Shown: positions 6,219 to 12,579 of the stretch, piece after piece
How positions within the stretch are numbered: position 1 is the first letter of the stretch
How the letters are laid out: each line of letters starts with the position of its first letter
Notes under the pieces: model-generated
Database searches by the model: none
Told to the model about the DNA's origin: nothing
What the model saw: the letters and a program-made list of their open reading frames with translations, nothing else
Assembly (NCBI GenBank): GCA_035534175.1
Contig: DATLSM010000103.1
Location: 1-18,205, forward strand
Source of the DNA: DATLSM01 sp035534175
GTDB lineage: Bacteria; Actinomycetota; Thermoleophilia; Solirubrobacterales; 70-9
Reading direction: 5' to 3'
DNA: 18,205 bases
Translations under genes and position numbers: made by a program

Positions 6219-7210
6219 CGGAACCGCGCTCCCCAGTTGAGGTTTGGCTTGCGTTTGGGAAGCCGGGTCATTGCCTCCATGACGACGCCGGAGATGAATT
6301 CGATCCCCCCTCCAGCAGGCGCTCGATGCGCAGCGCGATCGGTGGGTGGCTGGCCGCCTTGATCAGAAGGCCGGGCTGTGGCACGTCGAAGGGCTGCTCG
6401 AAGTCGGCGAGGTGGCGAGCCAGGTCCTCGGCCTGACCGAGGCTCGCTGCGTAAGCGTCGGCTGCATACTCGCGCGAGCGCCAATGGGCGGCCCAGAGCG
6501 GGCTCAGCAAGCCCTGGACGAAGCTGCCCGCCGGCGAGGCGCAGCGACCAGCGCAACAAGCCCCACAGCAAGCGGCCCCCGGGTTCCTCACGGGACCCCA
6601 CCCCACCCTCTTTCCCGGCGGGGCCGGACTGCACCGGCGCGAGCGGGTCTCCCCAGAGCGCGAGCCGGTTCAGCGCCTCGCTGAGGCGTCCGTCGAGGCT
6701 GTCGGCATGGCCGAGCTCGTGGGCGAGGGCGGGGGCCAGCGATTCGGACTCGATCAGGGCCCGGCTGAGCAGCACAGTCGTGCCCCGGACTGCCGCACCC
6801 GGCAGCGGGTCATCGAGGATGAGCCAGGCGGTCGGGTCAGGAAGAGTGGGGTCGGCGCTGCGCAGCAGCGCCATCGCATCGGCCAGCGCCTCGGTCTCGG
6901 TGGCGCTGGGACGACGTGCGCCGAGCCGCCGCCCCCACACCCAGCCTCGTCCGGGCCAGAGAAGACCGGCCACAGACCAGGCGAGCGGCGCGAGGGCGCC
7001 GACCCAGGCAAGCGCTTCGGCGCTCATCCCGATGGGGACGAAAGCCCCCACGGTCGCGGCTCCGAGGTAGGTGAGGAGCCAGCGGACCGGCACCCCAAGC
7101 ATCGCCTCTCCAGAGATCGTCAGCAGATAGAGCGCGCATCCGGCTGCGGCTCCCGCAGAGATGGCCCGGTTGCGGCGGTTGACTGGAGCGTTCTCCGTCT
7201 GGGCGTGCAT
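6215..7210 (-). pseudogene. Membrane-anchored M48-type metallopeptidase, frameshifted in this sequence
   Basis: From ATG 7210 the protein has two or three N-terminal membrane helices (residues 16-38 and 44-86), then a peptidase domain with LAPALAHELGHADSLDGRL; H164, E165 and H168 form the zinc motif. After LRWSLRLAGG (near 6528) the frame breaks. The adjacent frame carries the rest of the M48 domain: SFVQGLLSPLWAAHWRSREY, AADAYAASLGQAEDLA (expected third zinc ligand, E of REYAAD) and SHPPIALRIERLLEGG. A second shift at a run of six G residues (6305-6310) would return to the first frame, which ends ...NLNWGARFR at 6215, exactly overlapping the ArdC start. Without it the second frame stops at 6268. 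Two length-preserving indels suggest either recent decay or sequencing error. Start 7210 is chosen because residues upstream look non-coding. Confidence 0.78.
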
Positions 7211-7222
7211 GGGCGATCCACT

Positions 7223-7236
7223 GCACGCTTGCGTGC
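7223..7236. promoter_or_regulatory. Short palindrome upstream of the M48 gene
   Basis: GCACGC-TT-GCGTGC is a perfect 6+6 inverted repeat, 12 bases before the M48 start codon on the minus strand. It could be an operator or a chance repeat in GC-rich DNA. The 250 bases between the integrase stop and this gene hold nothing else I can support. Confidence 0.25.
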
Positions 7237-7461
7237 TACCCGGTGGGAGTCCTGCGCGCCCGGGCGGGAATCGATCGCCGGCGCCATTTGGCCGGGGGAG
7301 TACTTCACCAACTGATCTCTCCGCACGGAACTGACTCTGTTGAGCCGCGATGAGGCCGACGGACTGGGCTCGCGAATGCCGACCTGTTCGACCCGGTCTC
7401 ATCCCGGGAGCGAGGCAGGGCCACAGAGGCCTCATCTGGGATTTATGCTCGCGGCGTCGCT

Positions 7462-8814
7462 CTATGTCCTTTGTGCGGCGAGATTGTCCAGTCCGTATGC
7501 CAACCCATACGGTACGGCCTCCGGCATATACATCGGCTTTGAAGATCCGACGTTCGAGGGGTCTTCACCTCTCCAGACCAGCACCCGGGCCTTCTCGATC
7601 TCCTGCACCGGATCAATCGCCGTTTCAGCCTCTTCGAACTCCTGCAACTGCTCTGAGTAAACCTCGTCGAGCACCCTGATGCTGTGGCCCTGGATCCGGG
7701 CCAGACGCTGAAGGCTCATACCCGAGGCAAGCATCAGCGCCGAATGGGTGTGGCGGCCGAGATCGTAGGGCCGGGTCCGATGCAGGCCGTGGACGCTCTC
7801 ACGCACCTGATCGGGATCGTCCAGGCCATCCCGCCACTCCGCCCAGCCGGCCTCGACTCGTTCCAGGGCCGGGACGAAGTGACGGGATCGGTAGTTTCGC
7901 CAGTCGGTCTCGACGTAGTGCTGGCCACTCTCGGGTTTACGGAAGATCCGCTCCAGCGGCCCGTCACCGCTTCGCCGGCGCAGGGCATCAAGATCCTCCT
8001 TCAGTGGGCCGAGCAACGGCGCCGAACGATCGCCCTGGTTCTTGGTCCGCTCGATGATCCTGTCGTCACTGAGTCGCTTGGTCAGGACAACGATCTTCCT
8101 CTCGATGTCCGGCCAGCCAAGCGCCAGGGCATCTTGAGGTCTACAGCCGGTCATCATCATCAGGCTGACCAGAGCCGCGTCGCGCATCGCCATCAGCTCC
8201 TTGGCCGGATTGAAGCGCAGCGAATTGACGAGCAGCTCGTAGCGCACCTTCTCGACGACGACCGGCCCCCAGACCCGCGGCCGCCGCCGCGGCCTTTGCT
8301 TGGGTCGCTCAAGCAGCGCCACCGGGTTCCCGCGCACCCCCGTCACCCGCGGGCGCAGAGCTGCCTCTTTGAAGATCCGCGAGAGGATGCCCATCGCCTT
8401 GACGATCATGTCTGGGCCGCGACCTTCGCGCTCCAGCTCCTCCTGCCAGACGACGAGCGTTTCTGCGTCGATCTCTGCGATCGGCGCCCCACCCAGCGCC
8501 TCGAGGATGTGCTTGTTGTAGATGACGACGTCGCGCTTCCAGGTCTTCTCGCTCACCCGTCGTCTGGCCTTCGGCGCCCATACGTCGGCGACGAATTCGG
8601 CCAAGCTCAGCCGCACGGCGCTCACCCTGGCCAGGCGACCCTTCGCCACCTGCCTTTCACGGACCCTGGCGTAGAAGGCCCGCGCTCCACCCTCGCCGGC
8701 GACTCTGACGAAAGAGCGGCTGAGGTGTTTGCCGCCTTCTTCCCAGCGCACGCGGTAGCGCTTTTCCCCGTTCAGGCTCAGGTAGTACTCGAAGCCCTGC
8801 TCTTGGCGAGGCAT
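7462..8814 (-). CDS. int: Tyrosine recombinase (site-specific integrase)
   Basis: A 450-residue phage/ICE-type integrase that would cut and rejoin the attachment sites of the element. Residues 1-65 contain an arm-binding-like segment (YYLSLNGEKRYRVRWEEGG). Residues 68-155 form the core-binding SAM-like domain (SLAEFVADVW ... ILSRIFKEA). The catalytic domain shows R225 in MTGCRPQDALAL, the beta-hairpin lysine K258 in RTKNQGDRSAPL, a box II of PYDLGRHTHSAL with R354, H377 in ARIQGHS and the nucleophile Y386 in DEVYSEQL, with the usual nine-residue H-to-Y spacing. Box II has an extra glycine (YDLGRH instead of YDLRH) and no histidine at the usual place before the arginine. The Y386 tail of about 64 residues is longer than usual. 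ATG 8814 lies just downstream of the excisionase frame. Confidence 0.93.
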   Translation of the reverse strand: MPRQEQGFEYYLSLNGEKRYRVRWEEGGKHLSRSFVRVAGEGGARAFYARVRERQVAKGRLARVSAVRLSLAEFVADVWAPKARRRVSEKTWKRDVVIYNKHILEALGGAPIAEIDAETLVVWQEELEREGRGPDMIVKAMGILSRIFKEAALRPRVTGVRGNPVALLERPKQRPRRRPRVWGPVVVEKVRYELLVNSLRFNPAKELMAMRDAALVSLMMMTGCRPQDALALGWPDIERKIVVLTKRLSDDRIIERTKNQGDRSAPLLGPLKEDLDALRRRSGDGPLERIFRKPESGQHYVETDWRNYRSRHFVPALERVEAGWAEWRDGLDDPDQVRESVHGLHRTRPYDLGRHTHSALMLASGMSLQRLARIQGHSIRVLDEVYSEQLQEFEEAETAIDPVQEIEKARVLVWRGEDPSNVGSSKPMYMPEAVPYGLAYGLDNLAAQRT

Positions 8815-9166
8815 TGTCAGCGGAGCGCGAGGTCGGAGAGCCGCCGTTCGCCAGGTAGATCAGAGAGCGGGGGTGAATCCGTTTCTGCACCTCGACCTCC
8901 ACCAGCCATCGCTCCCAGCTGACGTCTGAGATCTGGATCGTGCCATGGTTGGTACCAGAGGGTCGAATCGCTGAGAGCTCGCCTTTGGCGATAGCGGCGA
9001 GAATCGCGCGGTATGGAACCCGGGAACGACTCGCCCACTCCATAGCTGTCCAGAAGACTTGGTCGCCTTGAGTACTCATGCCCGCAGGACGTTCCGTGGT
9101 CCCATTTCGTCCCATCCCCTGCGCGCCAGATTCGCGCAGGGGTCCTCTTGCGTCGTTCTTGTGCAT
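8657..9166 (-). CDS. Excisionase-like helix-turn-helix protein
   Basis: ATG 9166 follows an excellent AAGGAGAGG ribosome binding site and opens a 169-residue frame. After an Arg/Gly-rich lead of about 35 residues comes FWTAMEWASRSRVPYRAILA, then KGELSAIRPSGTNHGTIQIS and DVSWERWL, the layout of a MerR/excisionase winged helix-turn-helix: recognition helix, then a wing ending in an 'I-x-x-x-x-W/F-x-x-W' segment. Such proteins steer the integrase toward excision. The frame continues 158 bases into the integrase gene, where its residues look like an off-frame reading. A one-base shift near 8860 would end the protein at 8817 (RRLSDLALR), two bases before the integrase ATG. The true C terminus is therefore uncertain; the DNA-binding domain is not. 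Gene order fits a xis-int operon. Confidence 0.72.
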   Translation of the reverse strand: MHKNDARGPLRESGAQGMGRNGTTERPAGMSTQGDQVFWTAMEWASRSRVPYRAILAAIAKGELSAIRPSGTNHGTIQISDVSWERWLVEVEVQKRIHPRSLIYLANGGSPTSRSADNASPRAGLRVLPEPERGKALPRALGRRRQTPQPLFRQSRRRGWSAGLLRQGP

Positions 9167-9652
9167 TGGTCCTCTCCTTGTCTGTTGGGTCTGCCTCCCG
9201 TGGCCGGGGCGCCGCGCGGCGGGCCCGGAAGCGGAGCGAAGCGACGGCGAAGAGTCGACGTCAGCCGACTTGCAGGGCCCAGCGGCGGTGCCAGGCTGGA
9301 GGGGCAGACCGAGCGAGGACAACGGGGAGTGCCCGTTTGCAGGTCTCGCGGAGTCCCCCTGGCGATCAGGTGTCGGGCGAACCCCGGAACGGACAAGGTG
9401 GGGCCAAGCGCATCGAAAGCGAGCGGATACCTCGTCTGCGCCGGGACACAGGGAGCCCGCTCAACCTCAATCAGGCCGAGGCGATCACTCTCAGTCACGA
9501 GCTTATGGCGCTCCCCGCGCGGAGACCGGCGACCCCTGAGAGCAAGCGTGCTGCCCGGTGATTTCCTCCCATTCAACGGGAGGAGCCTGGATTTCCGCGC
9601 CTGGGAAGTACCATTTTCGCCGAACTGAGCGCGGCTCGATGGGGGCTAATTT
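9167..9652. other. Non-coding region between the excisionase gene and the half tRNA
   Basis: About 485 bases with no frame that resembles a known protein on either strand. It contains an inverted repeat TCCTCCC-ATTCAAC-GGGAGGA at 9564-9584. The region should carry the promoter of the xis-int operon and integrase/excisionase arm sites, but I cannot define them from sequence alone. Confidence 0.4.
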
Positions 9653-9668
9653 TGGCTTTGTAAAGCCA
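9653..9668. repeat. Inverted repeat beside the half tRNA
   Basis: TGGCTTT-GT-AAAGCCA is a perfect 7+7 inverted repeat, 34 bases from the truncated end of the tRNA-Thr fragment, on the element side. It may be a protein-binding site for integration or excision. This is inferred from position only. Confidence 0.35.
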
Positions 9669-9702
9669 GAAACAGGGCTCAGCCGGCGGCCTCAAAGCCG
9701 GG

Positions 9703-9741
9703 ATTACCATGGAAGTGCTCTACCAACTGAGCAATCCGGGC
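9703..9741 (-). tRNA. 5' half of a tRNA-Thr(GGU) gene; probable attachment-site scar
   Basis: Read on the minus strand from 9741: acceptor strand GCCCGGA, TT, D-stem GCTC, D-loop AGTTGGTA, D-stem GAGC, A, anticodon 5' stem CTTCC, then loop ATGGTAA with anticodon GGT in the right place (T33 before, A37 after). The expected 3' stem GGAAG, the T arm and the acceptor complement TCCGGGC do not follow; the sequence turns to TCCCGGCTTTGAGG. The gene is cut exactly at the end of the anticodon loop and cannot give a tRNA. The excisionase and integrase genes lie on the truncated side, so this is most simply an attachment-site half. Anticodon-loop core sites are known for some tyrosine integrases. Confidence 0.75.
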
Positions 9742-9805
9742 GGGATCGGCGATCCTAAGGTCTGGAGACCGCGACCGGCTGAGGACGGAGTACTGCAACT
9801 GGCTC

Positions 9806-10045
9806 ATGAACGGCGATTCGGCAGAACGCGGCGACGCAACGCCCCCGAGGACGGGTCGGCGGGCAACCGCCGGCCTCTGCGATAGCTGTGCCCACCAGCG
9901 CCTCGTACCCACCACGCGCGGCTCGGTCTTCTCGCTTTGCGAGCGCTCGCGAACCGAGGATGGGTACCCGCGCTATCCGCAGACTCCGGTTCTCGCCTGC
10001 CGCGGCCACGAGCCCCGGCGGGCGATCTCCACCGACCCGGCTTGA
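9806..10045 (+). CDS. Small Cys-rich conserved protein (putative zinc-binding)
   Basis: A 79-residue protein whose core is LCDSCAHQRLV, TTRGSVFSLCERS, YPRYPQTPVLACRGHEP. Four cysteines in the order C-x2-C ... C ... C, with the TRGS-x-F-x-LCERS and YP-x-YP-x-x-PV-x-x-C spacing, match a small family I recall from Thermoleophilia and other actinobacteria. A zinc knuckle is the obvious structural guess. The first 23 residues before the core are variable-looking, so the true start could be later than ATG 9806. It lies 64 bases outside the half tRNA, hence probably the first chromosomal gene beyond the element. The function is unknown. Confidence 0.6.
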   Translation: MNGDSAERGDATPPRTGRRATAGLCDSCAHQRLVPTTRGSVFSLCERSRTEDGYPRYPQTPVLACRGHEPRRAISTDPA

Positions 10046-10096
10046 CGCTCATCCCGGCGCCGGCGCGGCGTTGGGGTGCCGAGTCGCGGCAGCCGG

Positions 10097-10444
10097 CTAC
10101 TCCGCCAGGTCGGGAATGTGGCGCTCGATGTGCTTGGCGAGGGTCTGCCGAACCCAGCGCTGGGTCTCGGCGTCGGCCATCCGGTAGCGGCCGAGCAGCA
10201 TCTTCTGGTCGCTCAGCGGCAGCCCGGAGATCTCCCAGCGGACCGCCAGCCGCTCGAACATGGCCTCCGTGCGGCGACGCCAGGCATCCTCCTGCGTGGC
10301 CGCGGCACCTCCGGTGGACTCACCGATCTTGGCGATCGTGCCGGCGCTCAACGTCTGGCGCAGAGTCAAGCTGTTGCCATCCTCATCGGTGTATTCGACG
10401 GTCGGCATCTCCCGGGGGGGCCGCTTCCTCCTGCGCTTTGACAT
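10097..10444 (-). CDS. Conserved hypothetical protein, mainly helical
   Basis: A 115-residue soluble protein starting MSKRRRKRPPREMPTVEY, with a short beta-like segment (YTDEDGNSLTLR) followed by helical segments QEDAWRRRTEAMFERLAVRW and QRWVRQTLAKHIERHIPDL. No catalytic motif is recognised. ATG 10444 is preferred over the upstream extension to 10579 because a TAATCT hexamer sits seven bases before it (10457-10452), the spacing expected for a leaderless transcript; there is no Shine-Dalgarno site. It is divergent from the VOC gene at 10527. It looks like a real gene by composition and compact start, but I cannot name it. Confidence 0.68.
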   Translation of the reverse strand: MSKRRRKRPPREMPTVEYTDEDGNSLTLRQTLSAGTIAKIGESTGGAAATQEDAWRRRTEAMFERLAVRWEISGLPLSDQKMLLGRYRMADAETQRWVRQTLAKHIERHIPDLAE

Positions 10445-10451
10445 GGAGGAG

Positions 10452-10457
10452 AGATTA
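10452..10457 (-). promoter_or_regulatory. -10 hexamer TAATCT, leaderless start of the gene at 10097-10444
   Basis: TAATCT followed by seven bases and then the ATG would place the transcription start at the start codon. No good -35 element is visible at 16-18 bp. Confidence 0.45.
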
Positions 10458-10526
10458 GGCGCCTGGTTGATCCTCACGTCGGCGCGTAGAGTCCGGCGAA
10501 CCCGCCGCTCTGACCTGGAGGAACCG

Positions 10527-10922
10527 ATGTCCACCACCGCGCCAATGATCACCGGGGTCGATTTCGTCCCGGTTCCCACGCGTGACCTCCCCGCCGCGAT
10601 GAGGTTCTACGGCGAGACGCTCGGCATGCCGCGCTCGATGTACATAGAGGGCAAACCGTTTGCCGAGTTCGAGACGGGGAACCTGACTCTCAGCCTCATC
10701 GAGCCCGACAGGATGGGCCTCGAGTACGCGCTCAACCGCAACCACATCGCGCTGCACGTCGACGACGTGGCGAGCGCGCGGGCTGAGCTGGAAGGCCGCG
10801 GTGTGGCCTTCGCGGGCGAGACACTCGACACCGGCGTGTGCCACATGGCGTTCTTCTCCGACCCTGACGGCAACGCGCTGATGCTCCACCACCGCTACGC
10901 CCCTCGCGAAGCGCAGACGTAG
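10527..10922 (+). CDS. VOC/glyoxalase superfamily protein
   Basis: A 131-residue protein preceded by a CTGGAGGA ribosome binding site. Two beta-alpha-beta-beta-beta units are visible: residues 7-63 (ITGVDFVPVPTRDLPAAMRF, YGETLG, FAEFETGNLTLSLIE) and 73-124 (HIALHVDDVASARAELEGRG, HMAFFSDPDGNALMLHH). 'F-x-DPDGN-x-L-x-L' is the standard second-half signature. Of the four usual metal positions, the first (normally His, Gln or Glu in strand 1) is aspartate or valine in GVDFV, while E59, the His of HIALHV and the residues at LMLHH are candidates, so metal binding is uncertain. Family members act on glutathione or mycothiol adducts, catechols or drugs, and this sequence does not say which. Its stop is four bases from that of the convergent YVTN gene. 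Confidence 0.85.
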   Translation: MSTTAPMITGVDFVPVPTRDLPAAMRFYGETLGMPRSMYIEGKPFAEFETGNLTLSLIEPDRMGLEYALNRNHIALHVDDVASARAELEGRGVAFAGETLDTGVCHMAFFSDPDGNALMLHHRYAPREAQT

Positions 10923-10926
10923 AGCG

Positions 10927-12513
10927 CTACCGAACGATCCTCAGCTTGACGACGCGGGTCCGCTTGGAGCCGTAGAGCGTCGATGTCTCCTGGGCTAAGA
11001 CCGTCTTGGCCGCCGCCAGCTTTTGCCTGTAGGCCGCTCTCGGCCGCAGCGACGCGATCGCCGAGCGCCCGGTCCTCAGCTTGAGGCTGGCCACGAGGCT
11101 CTCGACCGTTCCCCGGTGCTTCCTGCTCACAACCTGCAGCTTGAACTTGCAGACTCCTTGCCCAGCCCTCCGCGGGCAGCTGAGGCGAACACCGGGATAG
11201 TCGACCTTGACAATCTGGGAAGAGCTCGCCAACGGCGACCCGTTGCAGAGTGCGGTCTGCCCGGTGAAGACGAAACCGGTGGAGCAGCCTTCGTCATCGG
11301 TCAGCGTCAGCGTCGCCTTGTAGATGCCCGGGGCGTGGTAGGCGTGCCGCGCAGTGATACCGGCGCTGAGATCCTGCGTCCCGTCGCCGAAAGCCCAGTC
11401 ATAGCCCGCGATCGTCCCTTCGGGGTCGCTCGAAGCGGAGGCATCGAAGGCAACCGGCACTTCGGGCCGGGCGGTGAGATGGGTGAAGGAGGCCTGCGGG
11501 GGTTGATCGGGAACGATGGCGATCTCGAAGGCCGAGGTCCCCGCGACGACCGTTGCGGGGACGACGACCTGGTTCGTCTCCGTATCGATCTCCGAGACGA
11601 GACTCGACCCTTCGACCGTGTAGTAGGCGACCGACCCGTCCGGCGCGATCGCGATCGCTTCGGGGTGACCTCCGACCGGGATCGGCGTGCCCACTGCCTG
11701 GTTCGACTGGGTGTCGATCGGCGAGACCGTGTGCGACTCGGCGTTGGCGACGTATGCGCTCGAGCCGTCAGGTGTGATCGCGATCGCGTCGGGCCCTTTG
11801 CCGACTTCGATAGGCGTACCGACGATGTGGTTGGTTTGGAGGTCGAGCACGGCGACGCTGTCGGAGGTCTCGTCGGCGATATAGGCGGCGCTACCGTCCG
11901 GAACGATGGAGATCGCCCGGGGATAGCCGCCGACCTCGATCGGCGTGCCGATCACCTGGTTGGTGCTCGTATTGATCATCGAGACCGAGTTCGATTCGGC
12001 GTTGGCGACGTATGCGGTCGAGCCGTTCGGGGCGATCGCGATCGCGTCCGGCCCTTTGCCGACCTCGATCGGCGTGCCCACCGCCTGATTCGTCTGGGTG
12101 TCAATCGCCGAGACGGTGTTCGATCCGCGGTTTGTGACGTAGGCCGTCGAACCGTCCGGTGTGATCGCCATCGCATCAGGATCGTGCCCAACTTCGATCG
12201 GCGTGCCGATCACCTGATTGGTTCGGGTGTCGATCATCGAGACGGTGTTCGATTCGGCGTTGGCGACGTATGCGGTCGAGCCGTTGGGCGTGATCGCGAT
12301 CGCATCCGGAAGCCTGCCAACAGGAATCGCCGAGCCGTCGGTCAGGCTCGTCTGAGTGTCGAAAGCAGAGACGTTTTCGGAGCCTGCGTTGGTGACGTAG
12401 CCGGTCCGCGCAAATGCGCCGGAGGCAAAGACAGCCAGCAGGATCAGCATTAACCCGGAGGCGAGGGGAAGGCCGCGGGGGAGATGTGTCGTGGCCCGTC
12501 GTAGGTCGAGCAC
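10927..12513 (-). CDS. Secreted YVTN beta-propeller protein with PKD domain
   Basis: A 528-residue extracellular protein. A signal peptide covers residues 15-35 (LPLASGLMLILLAVFASGAF). Residues 37-335 contain about seven blades repeating every 43 residues, with 'PDAIAI-P-G-AYV-N-SN-VS-ID-TNQ-GTPIEVG' as the consensus; this is the YVTN family propeller. Residues about 337-415 form a PKD domain (AFDASASSDPEG, GYDWAFGDGT, HAYHAPGIYKATLTLTDDEG). The remaining 110 residues have a cysteine-rich then basic segment (RLSCPRRAGQGVCKFKLQ). These domains usually mediate binding at the cell surface; no enzymatic residues are seen. GTG 12513 lies six bases behind a TACACT hexamer, pointing to a leaderless message. 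The blades show near-identical DNA repeats, a sign of recent duplication. Confidence 0.88.
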   Translation of the reverse strand: MLDLRRATTHLPRGLPLASGLMLILLAVFASGAFARTGYVTNAGSENVSAFDTQTSLTDGSAIPVGRLPDAIAITPNGSTAYVANAESNTVSMIDTRTNQVIGTPIEVGHDPDAMAITPDGSTAYVTNRGSNTVSAIDTQTNQAVGTPIEVGKGPDAIAIAPNGSTAYVANAESNSVSMINTSTNQVIGTPIEVGGYPRAISIVPDGSAAYIADETSDSVAVLDLQTNHIVGTPIEVGKGPDAIAITPDGSSAYVANAESHTVSPIDTQSNQAVGTPIPVGGHPEAIAIAPDGSVAYYTVEGSSLVSEIDTETNQVVVPATVVAGTSAFEIAIVPDQPPQASFTHLTARPEVPVAFDASASSDPEGTIAGYDWAFGDGTQDLSAGITARHAYHAPGIYKATLTLTDDEGCSTGFVFTGQTALCNGSPLASSSQIVKVDYPGVRLSCPRRAGQGVCKFKLQVVSRKHRGTVESLVASLKLRTGRSAIASLRPRAAYRQKLAAAKTVLAQETSTLYGSKRTRVVKLRIVR

Positions 12514-12519
12514 GGCCGA

Positions 12520-12572
12520 AGTGTAGGCACGGCGCGAGCGATTGACAATCTCCGCCTTCTCTGGCGTAAAGT
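12520..12572. promoter_or_regulatory. Divergent leaderless promoters with overlapping -35 hexamers
   Basis: On the minus strand TTGTCA (12548-12543), a 17-base spacer and TACACT (12525-12520) stand six bases before the GTG at 12513. On the plus strand TTGACA (12542-12547), a 19-base spacer and TAAAGT (12567-12572) stand seven bases before the GTG at 12580. The two -35 hexamers overlap in ATTGACAAT, so polymerases should compete for the same site. Confidence 0.65.
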
Positions 12573-12579
12573 CGACCCG

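Noticed and set aside
7385..7415. Possible tRNA T-arm-like sequence (CTGTTCGACCCGG) and weak hairpin behind the integrase
   Set aside because: No cloverleaf can be formed around it, and the hairpin has only 5 bp with no T-tract.
7684..8922. Long plus-strand open frame (412 codons) opposite the integrase
   Set aside because: Composition is typical of antisense to a GC-rich gene; the minus strand carries all integrase catalytic residues.
9076..9576. Minus-strand open frame of 166 codons overlapping the excisionase start region
   Set aside because: It has no ribosome binding site or family resemblance, and overlaps the better-supported start at 9166.
9703..9741. A complete tRNA-Thr
   Set aside because: The anticodon 3' stem, T arm and acceptor complement cannot be found in the following 100 bases.
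11540..12310. Regular repeats that might be a CRISPR array
   Set aside because: The 129-base period is an in-frame protein repeat with no spacers.
11023..12453. Long plus-strand open frame (476 codons) opposite the YVTN gene
   Set aside because: It is the complement of the 43-residue repeat; its Arg/Asp-rich repeats mirror the blades, and the minus-strand frame has a signal peptide, propeller and PKD domain.
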